DNA from: Candidatus Pantoea formicae
GTDB lineage: Bacteria > Pseudomonadota > Gammaproteobacteria > Enterobacterales > Enterobacteriaceae
DNA: 45,143 nucleotides
Reading direction: 5' to 3'
Assembly (NCBI RefSeq): GCF_011752625.1
Contig: NZ_VWXD01000020.1
Span: 1 to 45,143, forward strand
The notes beneath the pieces are model-generated. The model had not been told where the DNA came from. It was given only the letters and a program-made list of their open reading frames with translations, and ran no database searches. The position numbers were made by a program, and so were the translations under genes. Below, piece by piece: positions 15,633-24,210 of the stretch (the first letter of the stretch is position 1; each line of letters begins with the position of its first letter).

Positions 15633-16964
15633 TTAGCGCGCCAGCGAAGCCGCCTGACTCAGCGTCATGTTGCGGGTTTCCGGTGCCAGCCATACCGAAA
15701 CCAGCAGACCAATAAAGGACACAATCGCTGCAGCATACATGGTGTATTCAATGCCCAGACTTTGCAGGGAAATCGGCACCAGCCAGGTACCTGCTGCGGA
15801 ACCAATGCGTGACATTGATGACCCCATACCTACCGCAAAGGCACGCACTTCAGTTGGGAACAGCTCGTTGGGATACACCAGTTCCAGCACCTGCGCACCA
15901 CCGATAAATACCGCGTAAGCACCAAACATGACCAGCACTAGCATTTCAGAACCATGTGAGAACATCCCCAATGCTAGCAACGCCAGGCTTGACCACAAGA
16001 AGCTGTGGATGATCAGACGGCGGCGACCCATGCTATCAATCAAACGGGTAGCCACAACACAGCCCACCACAAACAGCAAGGTGATGGCTATCGAACCCAG
16101 TGACGCCCATTCGCCGTCCAGATTCAGGGCTTTCAATACCACCGGTGCAAACGAATACACCGCAAACATCGGCACGACAGCAGCACTCCAGAATACGGAG
16201 ACAAACAACATACGTTTGCCATAGCCCGAACGCACCAGATCTTTCAACGTGACTTTGGCTTCCACCGACTCTGCTGGCATATTCTTCAGCGAAAATTCTG
16301 GACCGTAGACTTTCTTAATAATTTGCTCAGCCTCATTGAAACGACCTTTGCTGACTAACCAACGTGGCGATTCCGGTGTGCCAAGACGCAGAGCGAACAG
16401 CAGTATGCCCAGTACAGCCGGACTCGCCAGTACCAGACGCCAAGCTGCATCGCCGCCAATCGAGAGGATCAGGTTACCCACGATGTAAGCCAACGCTGCA
16501 CCGGCGAACCAAAGAATGGTTAAACCGGCCAAACGTTTACCGCGGTGCTTTTGTGGCAGGAATTCAGTAAGCAATGATCCGGCAACCGGATACTCCAACC
16601 CCACCCCGACGCCTACAAGGAAACGCAGGATAAATAGCGTGAGCGCCGACTCTGCCCAGAAGGTACCAACCGACCCGAGGATAAACAGAATTGGCCCGAC
16701 GAAAAACAGGCGGCGACGGCCGACGATATCGGTTAACCAGCCACCAAGAAAACCACTGCAGAAGGTGCCGAGCATCGCGGAAGCGGCAACCATTCCCTGC
16801 CAGAAAGTATCCAGTTGCAGATGCTGAGAAAACTGCACAATCGCCACGCCGATGATGCTCAGTACGTAGCCATCCAGAATCCAGCCGCCACCGGCGCGTA
16901 GAGACATTAACTGGTGAAAGTTATTAAGGGGGACATCTTCAATGGATATATTGTTGTTATTCAT
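15633..16964 (-). CDS. MFS transporter, sugar/metabolite:H+ symporter type
   Basis: 443 residues, 12 predicted membrane segments. MFS signatures are GGWLTDIVGRRRLFF (loop 2-3), RFLVGVGVGLEYPVAGSLLTEF, PESPRWLV after helix 6 and DSMGRRRL (loop 8-9), so it belongs with the YaaU/YdjK-like sugar_tr group and not with the PcaK aromatic-acid group (which has DGFD). Chosen start ATG 16964 (AGGAG upstream). It stands alone between two long non-coding stretches. It could import or export substrates of the aromatic cluster, but nothing in the sequence proves that. Confidence 0.85.
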   Translation of the reverse strand: MNNNNISIEDVPLNNFHQLMSLRAGGGWILDGYVLSIIGVAIVQFSQHLQLDTFWQGMVAASAMLGTFCSGFLGGWLTDIVGRRRLFFVGPILFILGSVGTFWAESALTLFILRFLVGVGVGLEYPVAGSLLTEFLPQKHRGKRLAGLTILWFAGAALAYIVGNLILSIGGDAAWRLVLASPAVLGILLFALRLGTPESPRWLVSKGRFNEAEQIIKKVYGPEFSLKNMPAESVEAKVTLKDLVRSGYGKRMLFVSVFWSAAVVPMFAVYSFAPVVLKALNLDGEWASLGSIAITLLFVVGCVVATRLIDSMGRRRLIIHSFLWSSLALLALGMFSHGSEMLVLVMFGAYAVFIGGAQVLELVYPNELFPTEVRAFAVGMGSSMSRIGSAAGTWLVPISLQSLGIEYTMYAAAIVSFIGLLVSVWLAPETRNMTLSQAASLAR

Positions 16965-17787
16965 AGCAGGGTATCTCCTGTTAATTAATCTTTTTTGGGT
17001 ACAGCTGTCCGCCTGAATCACAGGTGATTCAGTAAGCGTGAATTGGAAATAAGGGCTCAGGTCATTAAATTACGGGCATTCTTCTCCGGGATAGTCTGAC
17101 TCAACAGGTTGTTACCTTATCTATCCCTGATGTAACGCGTGCGTTAACCTACTCTGGCAAGGTTTCAGGCGTGAGCGTTCCCAACACAAATCATGGTGAG
17201 TTGCGATGTGATAATCTTTTTTAGCTAATTAATCGCGCTATTTCTCGACCGGGCGTAAGTATATTCACCCCGTTATTTAAATAATATCAAGCTTTGCGAT
17301 TGATTATTTCTCCGCGATAGATGTTGCCAGCTTTAGCACAGCGTTCGATCTTTCTGATTACGTGCTTTGTTGGTTAACTTCATGTTCAAACTATGCTGCT
17401 TTCACAGCGCTGTAAATACACTCAAGCGCACGATATTGCGAGAATGTGATCACTCTCAGAAATCAATTAGAAAATTATTTCACGCGATATGACTAAGTAA
17501 ACATATGATATTTATAAATTTAATTTTTAACCTCGGTATTTTTATACTATTTTTTTGTATTTCCTTTGTATTTTTCATGTATGCAAAAAAGTTAACCACT
17601 AAGGTCATTTTTAGGGTGAGAGAGTTAGGCTTAAAGGAAAAATAATGGCGTGAAGGCAGCGCGTCAGCGGCGTGAGTACTCCCAAGCCCCTGAGCGGCCC
17701 CCTACTACGTTATCACCACATGTCTAACTGATAAGAATTAGCAGGCTAGTGGACTTCTTCGATAGGTTGACAAGTGAGCGAGAAAAC
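16965..17787. other. Long AT-rich non-coding stretch
   Basis: About 820 bp without a convincing gene on either strand. It includes the MFS upstream region. A CRP-like half-palindrome lies at 17445-17460 (TGTGA-N6-TCAGA). A very AT-rich core at about 17480-17600 resembles H-NS-bound DNA. No tRNA or clear small RNA was recognised. Such regions often border acquired DNA. Confidence 0.5.
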
Positions 17788-18090
17788 CTAAACAACAAAC
17801 TCAAAATGTGACCCGTCCGCAAGCTCGATATCCAGGCGAAGTTTTCCACCAGCGGCTTCAACATAACGTTTGAGTGTGGAGAGTTTAATGTCTCGCCCAG
17901 GCTTTTCCATTCCTGCCACCGTCGGCTGTTTAACGCTCAACGCTTGAGCCATTTCTACCTGTGTTTTACATACGCGTTCACGTAATTCAGCAAGGTGAAT
18001 ATTCAACAGGATTTCTGCCGCAATACCTTTGGCATCTGCAACCACTTCAGGTTTTTCTGTTGCAAGAATATCTTCAAGTGTTCTGCCCAT
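17788..18090 (-). CDS. HigA-type antitoxin (XRE family)
   Basis: 100 residues with a C-terminal Cro/CI HTH (KTQVEMAQALSVKQPTVAGMEK, then DIKLSTLKRYVEAAGGKLRLDIEL), the usual HigA/XRE antitoxin pattern. It should neutralise the toxin encoded upstream and repress the operon. Translation starts at ATG 18090, five bases after the toxin stop, with GGAGTAA as the ribosome site overlapping that stop. Toxin-before-antitoxin order is characteristic of higBA. Confidence 0.88.
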   Translation of the reverse strand: MGRTLEDILATEKPEVVADAKGIAAEILLNIHLAELRERVCKTQVEMAQALSVKQPTVAGMEKPGRDIKLSTLKRYVEAAGGKLRLDIELADGSHFEFVV

Positions 18091-18094
18091 GAGA

Positions 18095-18448
18095 TTACTC
18101 CTTCGTTTTGCCACGCTTAAGATGATGGGTAAATTCCAAATCCGCCAAAGGAATCATTTGTTTATAAAATCGCTTCTCATTACCAACTTTATGACCAGCA
18201 CAGAGCACGACGCCATTGCGGCAGGGATCAAAAGCGTAAAGCACTCGAATAGGATCACCTTTGCTCTGTACTCGCAGCTCTTTCATGTTGTTGTAGCAAG
18301 AACCTTTTAGGGTGTCCGCATAGGGCCTGCTCAATCCCGGACCAATTTGGCGCAGAACGAGCATAGACGCGAGCACACAGGCGCGATCTGTATCGTCCAA
18401 TGCGACTAGCCAATGATCAAAAGTGTCCGTCGTTATTATCTGCCACAT
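18095..18448 (-). CDS. HigB-type toxin (RelE/ParE superfamily)
   Basis: 117 residues of the phage-derived Gp49-like/HigB-like group. It begins MWQIITTDTFDHWLVALDD and contains SRPYADTLKGSCYNNMKELRVQ, PIRVLYAFDPCRNGVVLCAGHK and KRFYKQMIPLAD, the conserved core of ribosome-dependent mRNA interferases of this type. Basic and aromatic residues expected at the active site are present and the frame is intact, so the toxin is probably functional. First gene of the pair; GAGGGAG ribosome site before the ATG at 18448. Confidence 0.88.
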   Translation of the reverse strand: MWQIITTDTFDHWLVALDDTDRACVLASMLVLRQIGPGLSRPYADTLKGSCYNNMKELRVQSKGDPIRVLYAFDPCRNGVVLCAGHKVGNEKRFYKQMIPLADLEFTHHLKRGKTKE

Positions 18449-18463
18449 AATACTCCCTCACTG

Positions 18464-18489
18464 ATATAGGTCAAATGCTATATAGGTTG
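18464..18489. promoter_or_regulatory. Direct-repeat operator candidate of the HigBA operon
   Basis: ATATAGGT occurs at 18464-18471 and 18482-18489, 18 bp apart, immediately upstream of the toxin start. Placement over the promoter suggests autorepression by the antitoxin. Confidence 0.45.
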
Positions 18490-18564
18490 TAGCCAATAAT
18501 CAGTGTGCCGAGGCATAACGTGAAAAGCACCTCTTCAGGAATGGTTTGTAGAGCAGAATTCCAA

Positions 18565-18598
18565 TAAAAAAACCCGCTCAGACATCCTGAGCGGGCTT
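18565..18598. terminator. Intrinsic terminator after flavin monooxygenase operon
   Basis: CCCGCTCAG (18573-18581) pairs with CTGAGCGGG (18587-18595) around a 5-nt loop, followed on the minus strand by T7. It lies about 20 bp after the stop of the monooxygenase gene. Confidence 0.9.
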
Positions 18599-18616
18599 TG
18601 TACGAGGTTTGTTAAC

Positions 18617-19921
18617 TCAATCTATAGCAGATGGCAGAGGTGCCAACTCCAGACTGCTGCGGAAGTCATTGCCTTGGTAATCGCTATCCAACAGATTGCG
18701 ACGGCGTAATTCAGGCAACAGTCCATTAAGCAGCGAGTCTTGCTGATCAGGATTACCTAAGCCGTGCAATGAGATCACATCCAGCACACCCGCACGGTAA
18801 CGCTGTTCAATCGCATCCGCGAGTTGCTCTGGCGTACCTGCGACAAACCAGTGTCCTGTCTCTTCCGCTTTAATAATCAGCTCGCGCAGGCTCAGCCCTT
18901 CCAGCGCATACTGCCTGAAAATGGCGGCACGCCCCTGGCGGCGATGCACCTGTTCTAACGGCGGAATCAACGCAGCGGGCAATGGCTGGTCGAGCGCCAC
19001 ATCGTTGAGATCCACCTCTCCGCCCAGCATATCTGCCACACGTAACCTGCCCTGCTGATAATTAATGCGCTCATGTTTATCTCGCAGCCGACGCGCGACA
19101 TCCGCATCGCTCTCACCAATGATGGAGTGGAACGAGTTCATGATCAGCGGAGAATTATGTTCACGGCCAAATCGACGCGCACGCTGCTGTACATCAGCAA
19201 CAAATCCCTGTGCCGCTTCGAAGGTCGGCTGGGAAGTATAAATGACCTCTGCGTAACGGGCGCCCAAGGTCACACCAGCTTCGGATTGCCCGGCCTGAAA
19301 CTGCACCGGACGCCGCTGCGGTGGGGGTGGCACATTCAGTGGCCCAGCGACCTGGAAAAAGTCACCACGATAATTGATAGGATGCAGTTTGCGGTGATCG
19401 ACGCGAATACCACCGCTTGCAGTGCGCTGCACCGAGGCACGCTCGTTCGCGTCATAAAGCGCATTCATCACCTCAATAAACTCTGTCGCACGGGCATAAC
19501 GCTCCTGGGGTGAGGGTAGCTGGCTGTCACCAAAGTTTTCCTCACCAACCGAAGAGGTCACTGCATTCCAGCCCGCTCGCCCGCCACTGATATGATCCAG
19601 CGTGCCAACCTGACGCGCTAAATTATAGGGATGAAGCCAACTGGTACTCACCGTGGCAATCAGGCCAATCTGTGATGTCACCTGGCTCAACGCGGCTAAA
19701 GCAATCAGCGGGTCTTGCGTTCCCGTCGTGCCCGCCAATCCAGCAGGATCAGCTTGCAGCAGGTCGGCAGTAAATAACCCCGTGATTTTTTCACGCTCGG
19801 CGATTTTCGCCAGTTCAATTGCACGCGCGATACCTACGCCAGGCTGGCTGTCATTGCCCGCTGAAATCACACTACTGGCACCCACTAAGGTTTTAAGTTT
19901 TCTACGATAGGTTTGCGACAC
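18617..19921 (-). CDS. NtaA/SnaA/DszA-family FMN-dependent monooxygenase
   Basis: 434 residues of the bacterial-luciferase-like class whose members use reduced FMN supplied by a partner reductase to cleave C-N or C-S bonds (nitrilotriacetate, dibenzothiophene sulfone, N-acetyl-S-substituted cysteine). Signatures: ITGLFTADLLQ, ATVSTSWLHPYNLARQVGTLDHISGGRAGWNAVTS, NYRGDFFQVAGPLNVPPPPQ and VQFQAGQSEAGVTLGARYAEVIYTSQP. It starts 11 bp after the deacylase gene, so the two share a transcript. It resembles the second monooxygenase at 32772 and may be an isozyme. Substrate inferred from neighbours: an N-acyl organosulfur or amine compound. Confidence 0.88.
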   Translation of the reverse strand: MSQTYRRKLKTLVGASSVISAGNDSQPGVGIARAIELAKIAEREKITGLFTADLLQADPAGLAGTTGTQDPLIALAALSQVTSQIGLIATVSTSWLHPYNLARQVGTLDHISGGRAGWNAVTSSVGEENFGDSQLPSPQERYARATEFIEVMNALYDANERASVQRTASGGIRVDHRKLHPINYRGDFFQVAGPLNVPPPPQRRPVQFQAGQSEAGVTLGARYAEVIYTSQPTFEAAQGFVADVQQRARRFGREHNSPLIMNSFHSIIGESDADVARRLRDKHERINYQQGRLRVADMLGGEVDLNDVALDQPLPAALIPPLEQVHRRQGRAAIFRQYALEGLSLRELIIKAEETGHWFVAGTPEQLADAIEQRYRAGVLDVISLHGLGNPDQQDSLLNGLLPELRRRNLLDSDYQGNDFRSSLELAPLPSAID

Positions 19922-19932
19922 AGCGATCTCCT

Positions 19933-21132
19933 TTAGGCTTGACGCGCAAAATCGGCTTTAACGGTGTGCAGGGCTTCGGCATCGGTTAACAGACGAAGCC
20001 CAGTGCGTGCCAGTACACGAGCGCCGATCAATAACGCTTGATAACCTCGCTCGGAGTTGGCCGCTTCGCGGAAGGGAACCGTGTGAAAAATCAGATCGTC
20101 GGGACCGATTTTCAGCCACGGATGGGCAGTCGGCACCGCATGGCTGATGTCTCCCGCATCCGTTGAGACTTTGTTTTTTTGGGGTGACACATCGACCTGT
20201 TCACCCGCCGCGCTAAACTCCTCCAGCAACAGTGCATCCAGCGCCGGGTTGAGTTTGAAATCACGCGGACCGATTTGATGGTCAATTTCCACGCGTGCTC
20301 CGGTCGCCAGCGCTACACCTTCTGCAATGGCCCGCAGACGGGGTTCCAACGATTCCACCACCTCGCGGCTATTGGCGCGGATGTAGTAATGCGCCGAGGC
20401 GTATTCTGGGATCACATTAGGCGCCTGACCGCCATCCGTAATAATGCCGTGCACCCGCACCCCATCAGGCAACTGCTGGCGTAGGACGCTAATACCGTTA
20501 TAGAGCAGCACTAGCGCATCCAGGGCATTGATCCCTTCATGTGGCGCGCTGGCCGCGTGCGAAGGTTTGCCATAGAAATGGAAATAAAGATGATTGTTCG
20601 CCAGCGTCGATTCGGTGAGACGCGTTTTCCCTGAGGGATGCACCATCAGCGCCACATCAACTTCGTTGAGAAGCCCGGCTTCGACAAAACGTTTTTTGAC
20701 GTTACCTTTGGGGCCACCGGGACCGGCTAAACCGCCCTCTTCCGCTGGCGTACCGAGCACAACAACCCGGCCACCGGTTTGTTCCAGTACCTGTGACAAG
20801 CTGATTGCCGCGGCAACACTGGTGGTGCCAATCAGGTTGTGACCACAGGCATGACCTATGCCGATTAATGCATCATATTCTGCAAGAAAAGCGATGGTCG
20901 GCCCCGGTTTGCCGCCGGTTTTCACTGCGTAAAATGCCGTTTCATGGCCGGCAACATTGCGTGTGACAGTAAACCCCTGCGCAGTGAGCAACTGGGTTAG
21001 TTGCTCGCTGGCAAAATATTCATTGTTGCCAGTTTCCGGCTTCGCAAAGATCGATTGGGCCACAGCGATGTAGCGGGCGCTGTGCTGTTCAAGATGGTTC
21101 TCAAGCGTGAGCTGAAGGGTGTTCAGCGACAT
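19933..21132 (-). CDS. M20-family metal-dependent amidohydrolase / N-deacylase
   Basis: 399 residues of the M20D aminoacylase group. Metal-site segments are visible: AFLAEYDALIGIGHACGHN (about residues 80-105), GTPAEEGG and the terminal FHTVPFREAAN. Relatives hydrolyse N-acyl amino acids; B. subtilis SndA/SndB-type enzymes remove the acetyl group after monooxygenase cleavage of S-substituted cysteines. Chosen start ATG 21132 (AGGAGA). It lies upstream of the monooxygenase in an apparent two-gene operon with its own promoter region. Confidence 0.87.
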   Translation of the reverse strand: MSLNTLQLTLENHLEQHSARYIAVAQSIFAKPETGNNEYFASEQLTQLLTAQGFTVTRNVAGHETAFYAVKTGGKPGPTIAFLAEYDALIGIGHACGHNLIGTTSVAAAISLSQVLEQTGGRVVVLGTPAEEGGLAGPGGPKGNVKKRFVEAGLLNEVDVALMVHPSGKTRLTESTLANNHLYFHFYGKPSHAASAPHEGINALDALVLLYNGISVLRQQLPDGVRVHGIITDGGQAPNVIPEYASAHYYIRANSREVVESLEPRLRAIAEGVALATGARVEIDHQIGPRDFKLNPALDALLLEEFSAAGEQVDVSPQKNKVSTDAGDISHAVPTAHPWLKIGPDDLIFHTVPFREAANSERGYQALLIGARVLARTGLRLLTDAEALHTVKADFARQA

Positions 21133-21194
21133 AACGGATTCTCCTGAATCATGGCAAGTCATTGCCATCACTGTATGCGCGTTAGCTGCTGATG

Positions 21195-21217
21195 TTTAAA
21201 ACGAAATAGTGATAAGG
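21195..21217 (-). promoter_or_regulatory. Shared element, copy 3 (upstream of deacylase)
   Basis: AAAACGA-AATAGTG (starting near 21198) repeats the core of the elements at 39772 and 41619 (AAAACGA-N-AATAGTG) with one base fewer, in the same orientation relative to its gene and about 65 bp before the start codon. Confidence 0.5.
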
Positions 21218-21302
21218 TTTGCGGGAAAATGCACAACTGATTGACGGCAAAAGCGCGCAAATCCCGCCGCTACGTTTTTTTTGCAGGGGGCGAGCCTGTA
21301 TT

Positions 21303-21322
21303 GGGCGGCCTGAAGGCCGCCC
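21303..21322. terminator. GC-rich hairpin after metI-like gene
   Basis: GGGCGGCC (21303-21310) / GGCCGCCC (21315-21322) with a TGAA loop, 74 bp past the permease stop. Stem is strong; the T-run is poor on the minus strand, so termination efficiency is uncertain. It separates the importer genes from the deacylase gene. Confidence 0.5.
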
Positions 21323-21395
21323 CTCAAAAATGCTTGATGTGCAAGACGTCAGCTAAGATATGCAGCGCACCTAAATCGGTAACACCGCACGAAGT

Positions 21396-22052
21396 CTAGT
21401 GTCGCTTATCGATGCGCTGCACTAACCGGTCACCCAGCCACTGAATGCCGCACACCAGCACGATCAACACGGCGATCACCGCAAGCATCACCGAGGTTTC
21501 AAAACGCTGATACCCATAGCGGATGGCCAAATCGCCAAGCCCACCCGCACCAATCGCACCGGCCATCGCCGAGGCACCAATCAGTGCAACCAGCGTCACC
21601 ACAAAACCAGAAAGAATGCCGGGCAGCGCCTCAGGAATCAGGACATCCCACACGATACGCAGCTTACTGGCCCCCATGGCGCGAACGGCGTCAATCAAAC
21701 CGCGATCCACATCGCGCAGAGACACTTCGGCCACACGGGCGAAATAAGGCGTAGCGGTAATCGACAACGGCACAATCGCGGCCCAAATACCCAAAGAAGT
21801 CCCCACCAGAAAACGCGTTAAAGGAATCAGCGCGACCAGCAAAATAATGAAAGGCAGCGAACGGAAACCATTAATCACCAGCCCTAATACACGATTCACA
21901 CCACGATGCTCAGCGATGCCTCCCGGGCTGGTCATCACCAGAATTAACCCTAGCGGCAACCCCGCCACCAGCGAAATCAGCCCGCTGATGAGGGTCATCA
22001 AAACGGTCTCACCCAACGCATTGAGCAGTAAATCAATCATTACTGGGGACAT
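21396..22052 (-). CDS. MetI-type ABC permease
   Basis: 218 residues, about five membrane segments, typical for methionine-uptake-transporter permeases. The EAA-like loop is DAVRAMGASKLRIVWDVLIPEALPGILSGF. The C-terminus ends in the usual GIQWLGDRLVQRIDKRH. Its ATG overlaps the 3' end of the ATPase gene by 20 bp, implying coupled translation. The system moves methionine, its derivatives or related S-compounds; with deacylase and monooxygenase genes next door, an N-acyl or S-substituted cysteine/methionine ligand is plausible. Confidence 0.92.
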   Translation of the reverse strand: MSPVMIDLLLNALGETVLMTLISGLISLVAGLPLGLILVMTSPGGIAEHRGVNRVLGLVINGFRSLPFIILLVALIPLTRFLVGTSLGIWAAIVPLSITATPYFARVAEVSLRDVDRGLIDAVRAMGASKLRIVWDVLIPEALPGILSGFVVTLVALIGASAMAGAIGAGGLGDLAIRYGYQRFETSVMLAVIAVLIVLVCGIQWLGDRLVQRIDKRH

Positions 22053-23160
22053 AACCCACTAACTCCACTTGCGCCTGCTGCGCACGCAGCCAGCTGAGAA
22101 TCTGTTGCTCATCGGCGGCATTAGCGGCCGGAAGCGCGATAAAAAAGCGCACTATCGCATAGTGCTGAATATGGTCGATGCCGCCTTGTAACAGACGAAA
22201 TTTTCCCGGCAACGCAGCAGCAAAACGGGTGAGCAAGTCGCCCTGGGCATCCTCGCCAGCATAATGCACGCTGTAGATGGCCTCTCCCTGCTTGTGCTCA
22301 CCGATGCGTGCTGCAATGGCGTCCGGAAGCTGTGGCAGCAGGCCACGCAGTAAAGTGCGCGTCAGGTCCGACTGCGGATGGGCAAACACCTGCCACACCG
22401 GACCTTGCTCGATGATCTCGCCGGCATTAATCACCGCGACACGATGCGCCACCGATTTGATCACTTCCATCTCATGGGTGATAAGCAGGATCGTAATGCC
22501 GAGTCTCTGATTCAACGACGTCAACAGCGCCAGAATAGATCGGGTGGTTTCAGGATCGAGCGCAGAAGTCGCCTCATCACACAGCAGCAAAGCCGGGCTT
22601 GCCGCGAGCGCACGGGCAATGCCAACCCGCTGTTTCTGTCCGCCGGACAGTGCCGCCGGGTAGTGATGCGCCTTATCGCTCAGCCCTACCAGTTCCAGCA
22701 GTTCAGCGACTCGCTGCTGACGCTGTACTTTATCCAGCCCGGCAATTTTCAGTGGCAGCGCCACGTTTTGCGCCACCGTTTTCGCCGACAGCAGATTGAA
22801 GTGCTGGAAGACCATGCCCACACGGCTTCGCACGGTTTGCAGCTGCTTTTCCGACAGGCCGGTAATATTCCGGCCTTCGATTTCAATGACTCCTTCATCA
22901 GGTTGCTCTAGCCCATTGAGGCAGCGAATAAGGGTAGATTTTCCCGCGCCGCTGCGACCAATCAGGCCAAGGATTTCACCCTTTTTAACCGTGAGCGAAA
23001 TATCGCGTAGCGCCTGCGTTTGACCAAAACGACGCGAAACACCCTGCAACCGCACCACGCTACCGTTATCCCGTGTGAGGCGTTCACGACCCTGTACATT
23101 TTCCACCACACCACGCGTGACTGCACCGAAGGGCGTTTCAGCGCCTGAGAATATCGTCAT
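22033..23160 (-). CDS. MetN-type ABC ATPase with extended N-terminus
   Basis: 375 residues, about 30 more than E. coli MetN. The N-terminal ~35 residues (GAETPFGAVTRGVVENVQGRE) are an extra hydrophilic extension. The core has Walker A GRSGAGKST, Q-loop, signature LSGGQKQRVGIARALA and Walker B LLLCDEATSALDPET. The C-terminal ~100 residues fit the NIL ligand-sensing domain that gives trans-inhibition by the transported substrate (LLQGGIDHIQHYAIVRFFIALP). Lies 9 bp after the binding-protein gene. Confidence 0.92.
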   Translation of the reverse strand: MTIFSGAETPFGAVTRGVVENVQGRERLTRDNGSVVRLQGVSRRFGQTQALRDISLTVKKGEILGLIGRSGAGKSTLIRCLNGLEQPDEGVIEIEGRNITGLSEKQLQTVRSRVGMVFQHFNLLSAKTVAQNVALPLKIAGLDKVQRQQRVAELLELVGLSDKAHHYPAALSGGQKQRVGIARALAASPALLLCDEATSALDPETTRSILALLTSLNQRLGITILLITHEMEVIKSVAHRVAVINAGEIIEQGPVWQVFAHPQSDLTRTLLRGLLPQLPDAIAARIGEHKQGEAIYSVHYAGEDAQGDLLTRFAAALPGKFRLLQGGIDHIQHYAIVRFFIALPAANAADEQQILSWLRAQQAQVELVGYVPSND

Positions 23161-23169
23161 CTTAATTCC

Positions 23170-23997
23170 TTACCAGGCCGTTTCGCCCGTGCCTTTGTAA
23201 ACCTTATCAAACACCGTCTTCACAGCGTCATTCTGATAGGAGGCCACCAGGGTTTTCACCCAAGGTGCGGACAGGTTCTCTTTCTTCACGGCGATAAAGT
23301 TGTTGTAGGGGTTATCCTTCACCGGCTCTTGCGCAATGCGGTCGTCAGCCGTCAAGCCGCTTTTCAATGCCCAGTCAGTGTTCACCACTGCCGCGTCCAG
23401 ATCCGGTACTGAACGGCCAATAATGCCGGAGTCGAGTTCTTTGATTTGCAGATGATGAGGATTCGCGGTGATATCCGCGGTTGTAGCGGCAATGCCGACG
23501 CCTGGTTTCAGTTTGATCAGGCCTTGCTGCTCCAGCAGCACTAAGCCTCGCGCTTCGTTGGAAGGGTCGTTCGGCACGCCAATCACGGCACCGTCTTTCA
23601 GCTCAGCAGCCGTCTTCACTTTCTTCGAGTAAAGGCCAATCGGCCAGACTGCAGTATCGCCCACGCGGACGATATCGTAATGATTGACCTTGATTTGGTT
23701 ATTAAGGAAAGGCTGATGTTGGAACGCATTGGCGTCGACTTCACCATTTTGCAGTGCTTCATTCGGCTGGTTGTAGTCATTGAACACCACCGTTTTCACC
23801 GTCAAGCCTTTGGAAGCCGCCTGCTTAATCACTTCTCGCCAGACGTCTTCATCCTCACCGCTCATGATGCCGACTTTAATCGAGGTTTTGTCCGCAGCAT
23901 GCGCCAAAGACAGGGGAGCCAAGGCGGAGCTGGCCAGCAGCAAGGCGCCAGCCGTCATTAAAAATTTATTTTTGGCGGATGCCAGTCGTGTGTGCAT
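23170..23997 (-). CDS. MetQ-type substrate-binding protein (not a lipoprotein)
   Basis: 275 residues of the NlpA/MetQ family: VGIMSGEDEDVWREVIKQAA, NDYNQPNEALQNGEVDANAFQHQPFL, VGDTAVWPIGLYSKK, GVPNDPSNEARGLVLLEQ and DAAVVNTDWALKSGL. Unlike E. coli MetQ, the signal peptide (LLLASSALAPLSLAHA-AD) has no lipobox cysteine, so it should be free in the periplasm. First gene of the importer operon, divergent from a TetR-type gene. Confidence 0.92.
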   Translation of the reverse strand: MHTRLASAKNKFLMTAGALLLASSALAPLSLAHAADKTSIKVGIMSGEDEDVWREVIKQAASKGLTVKTVVFNDYNQPNEALQNGEVDANAFQHQPFLNNQIKVNHYDIVRVGDTAVWPIGLYSKKVKTAAELKDGAVIGVPNDPSNEARGLVLLEQQGLIKLKPGVGIAATTADITANPHHLQIKELDSGIIGRSVPDLDAAVVNTDWALKSGLTADDRIAQEPVKDNPYNNFIAVKKENLSAPWVKTLVASYQNDAVKTVFDKVYKGTGETAW

Positions 23998-24210
23998 TCA
24001 GTATTTTCCATAAGTAATCATTACGAGGGTCAAAGTACACTGTCGTGATGAACAGATAGCCGCAGTATACGCAGTTGCTTATTCCCCAATAATGCTATTT
24101 TCAGAATAACTATACCGAAAATGAATAAACGATTTCAGCCGCTCTCATCGCCACAAGCAATGCTGTGGCTGTGTTACCATGCGATTTTGATTGATCTGTT
24201 ATTGAGCGAT

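Noticed and set aside
17445..17460. CRP site (TGTGA-N6-TCAGA)
   Set aside because: One arm deviates, and it lies about 480 bp from the nearest start codon; kept only as a note in the non-coding stretch.
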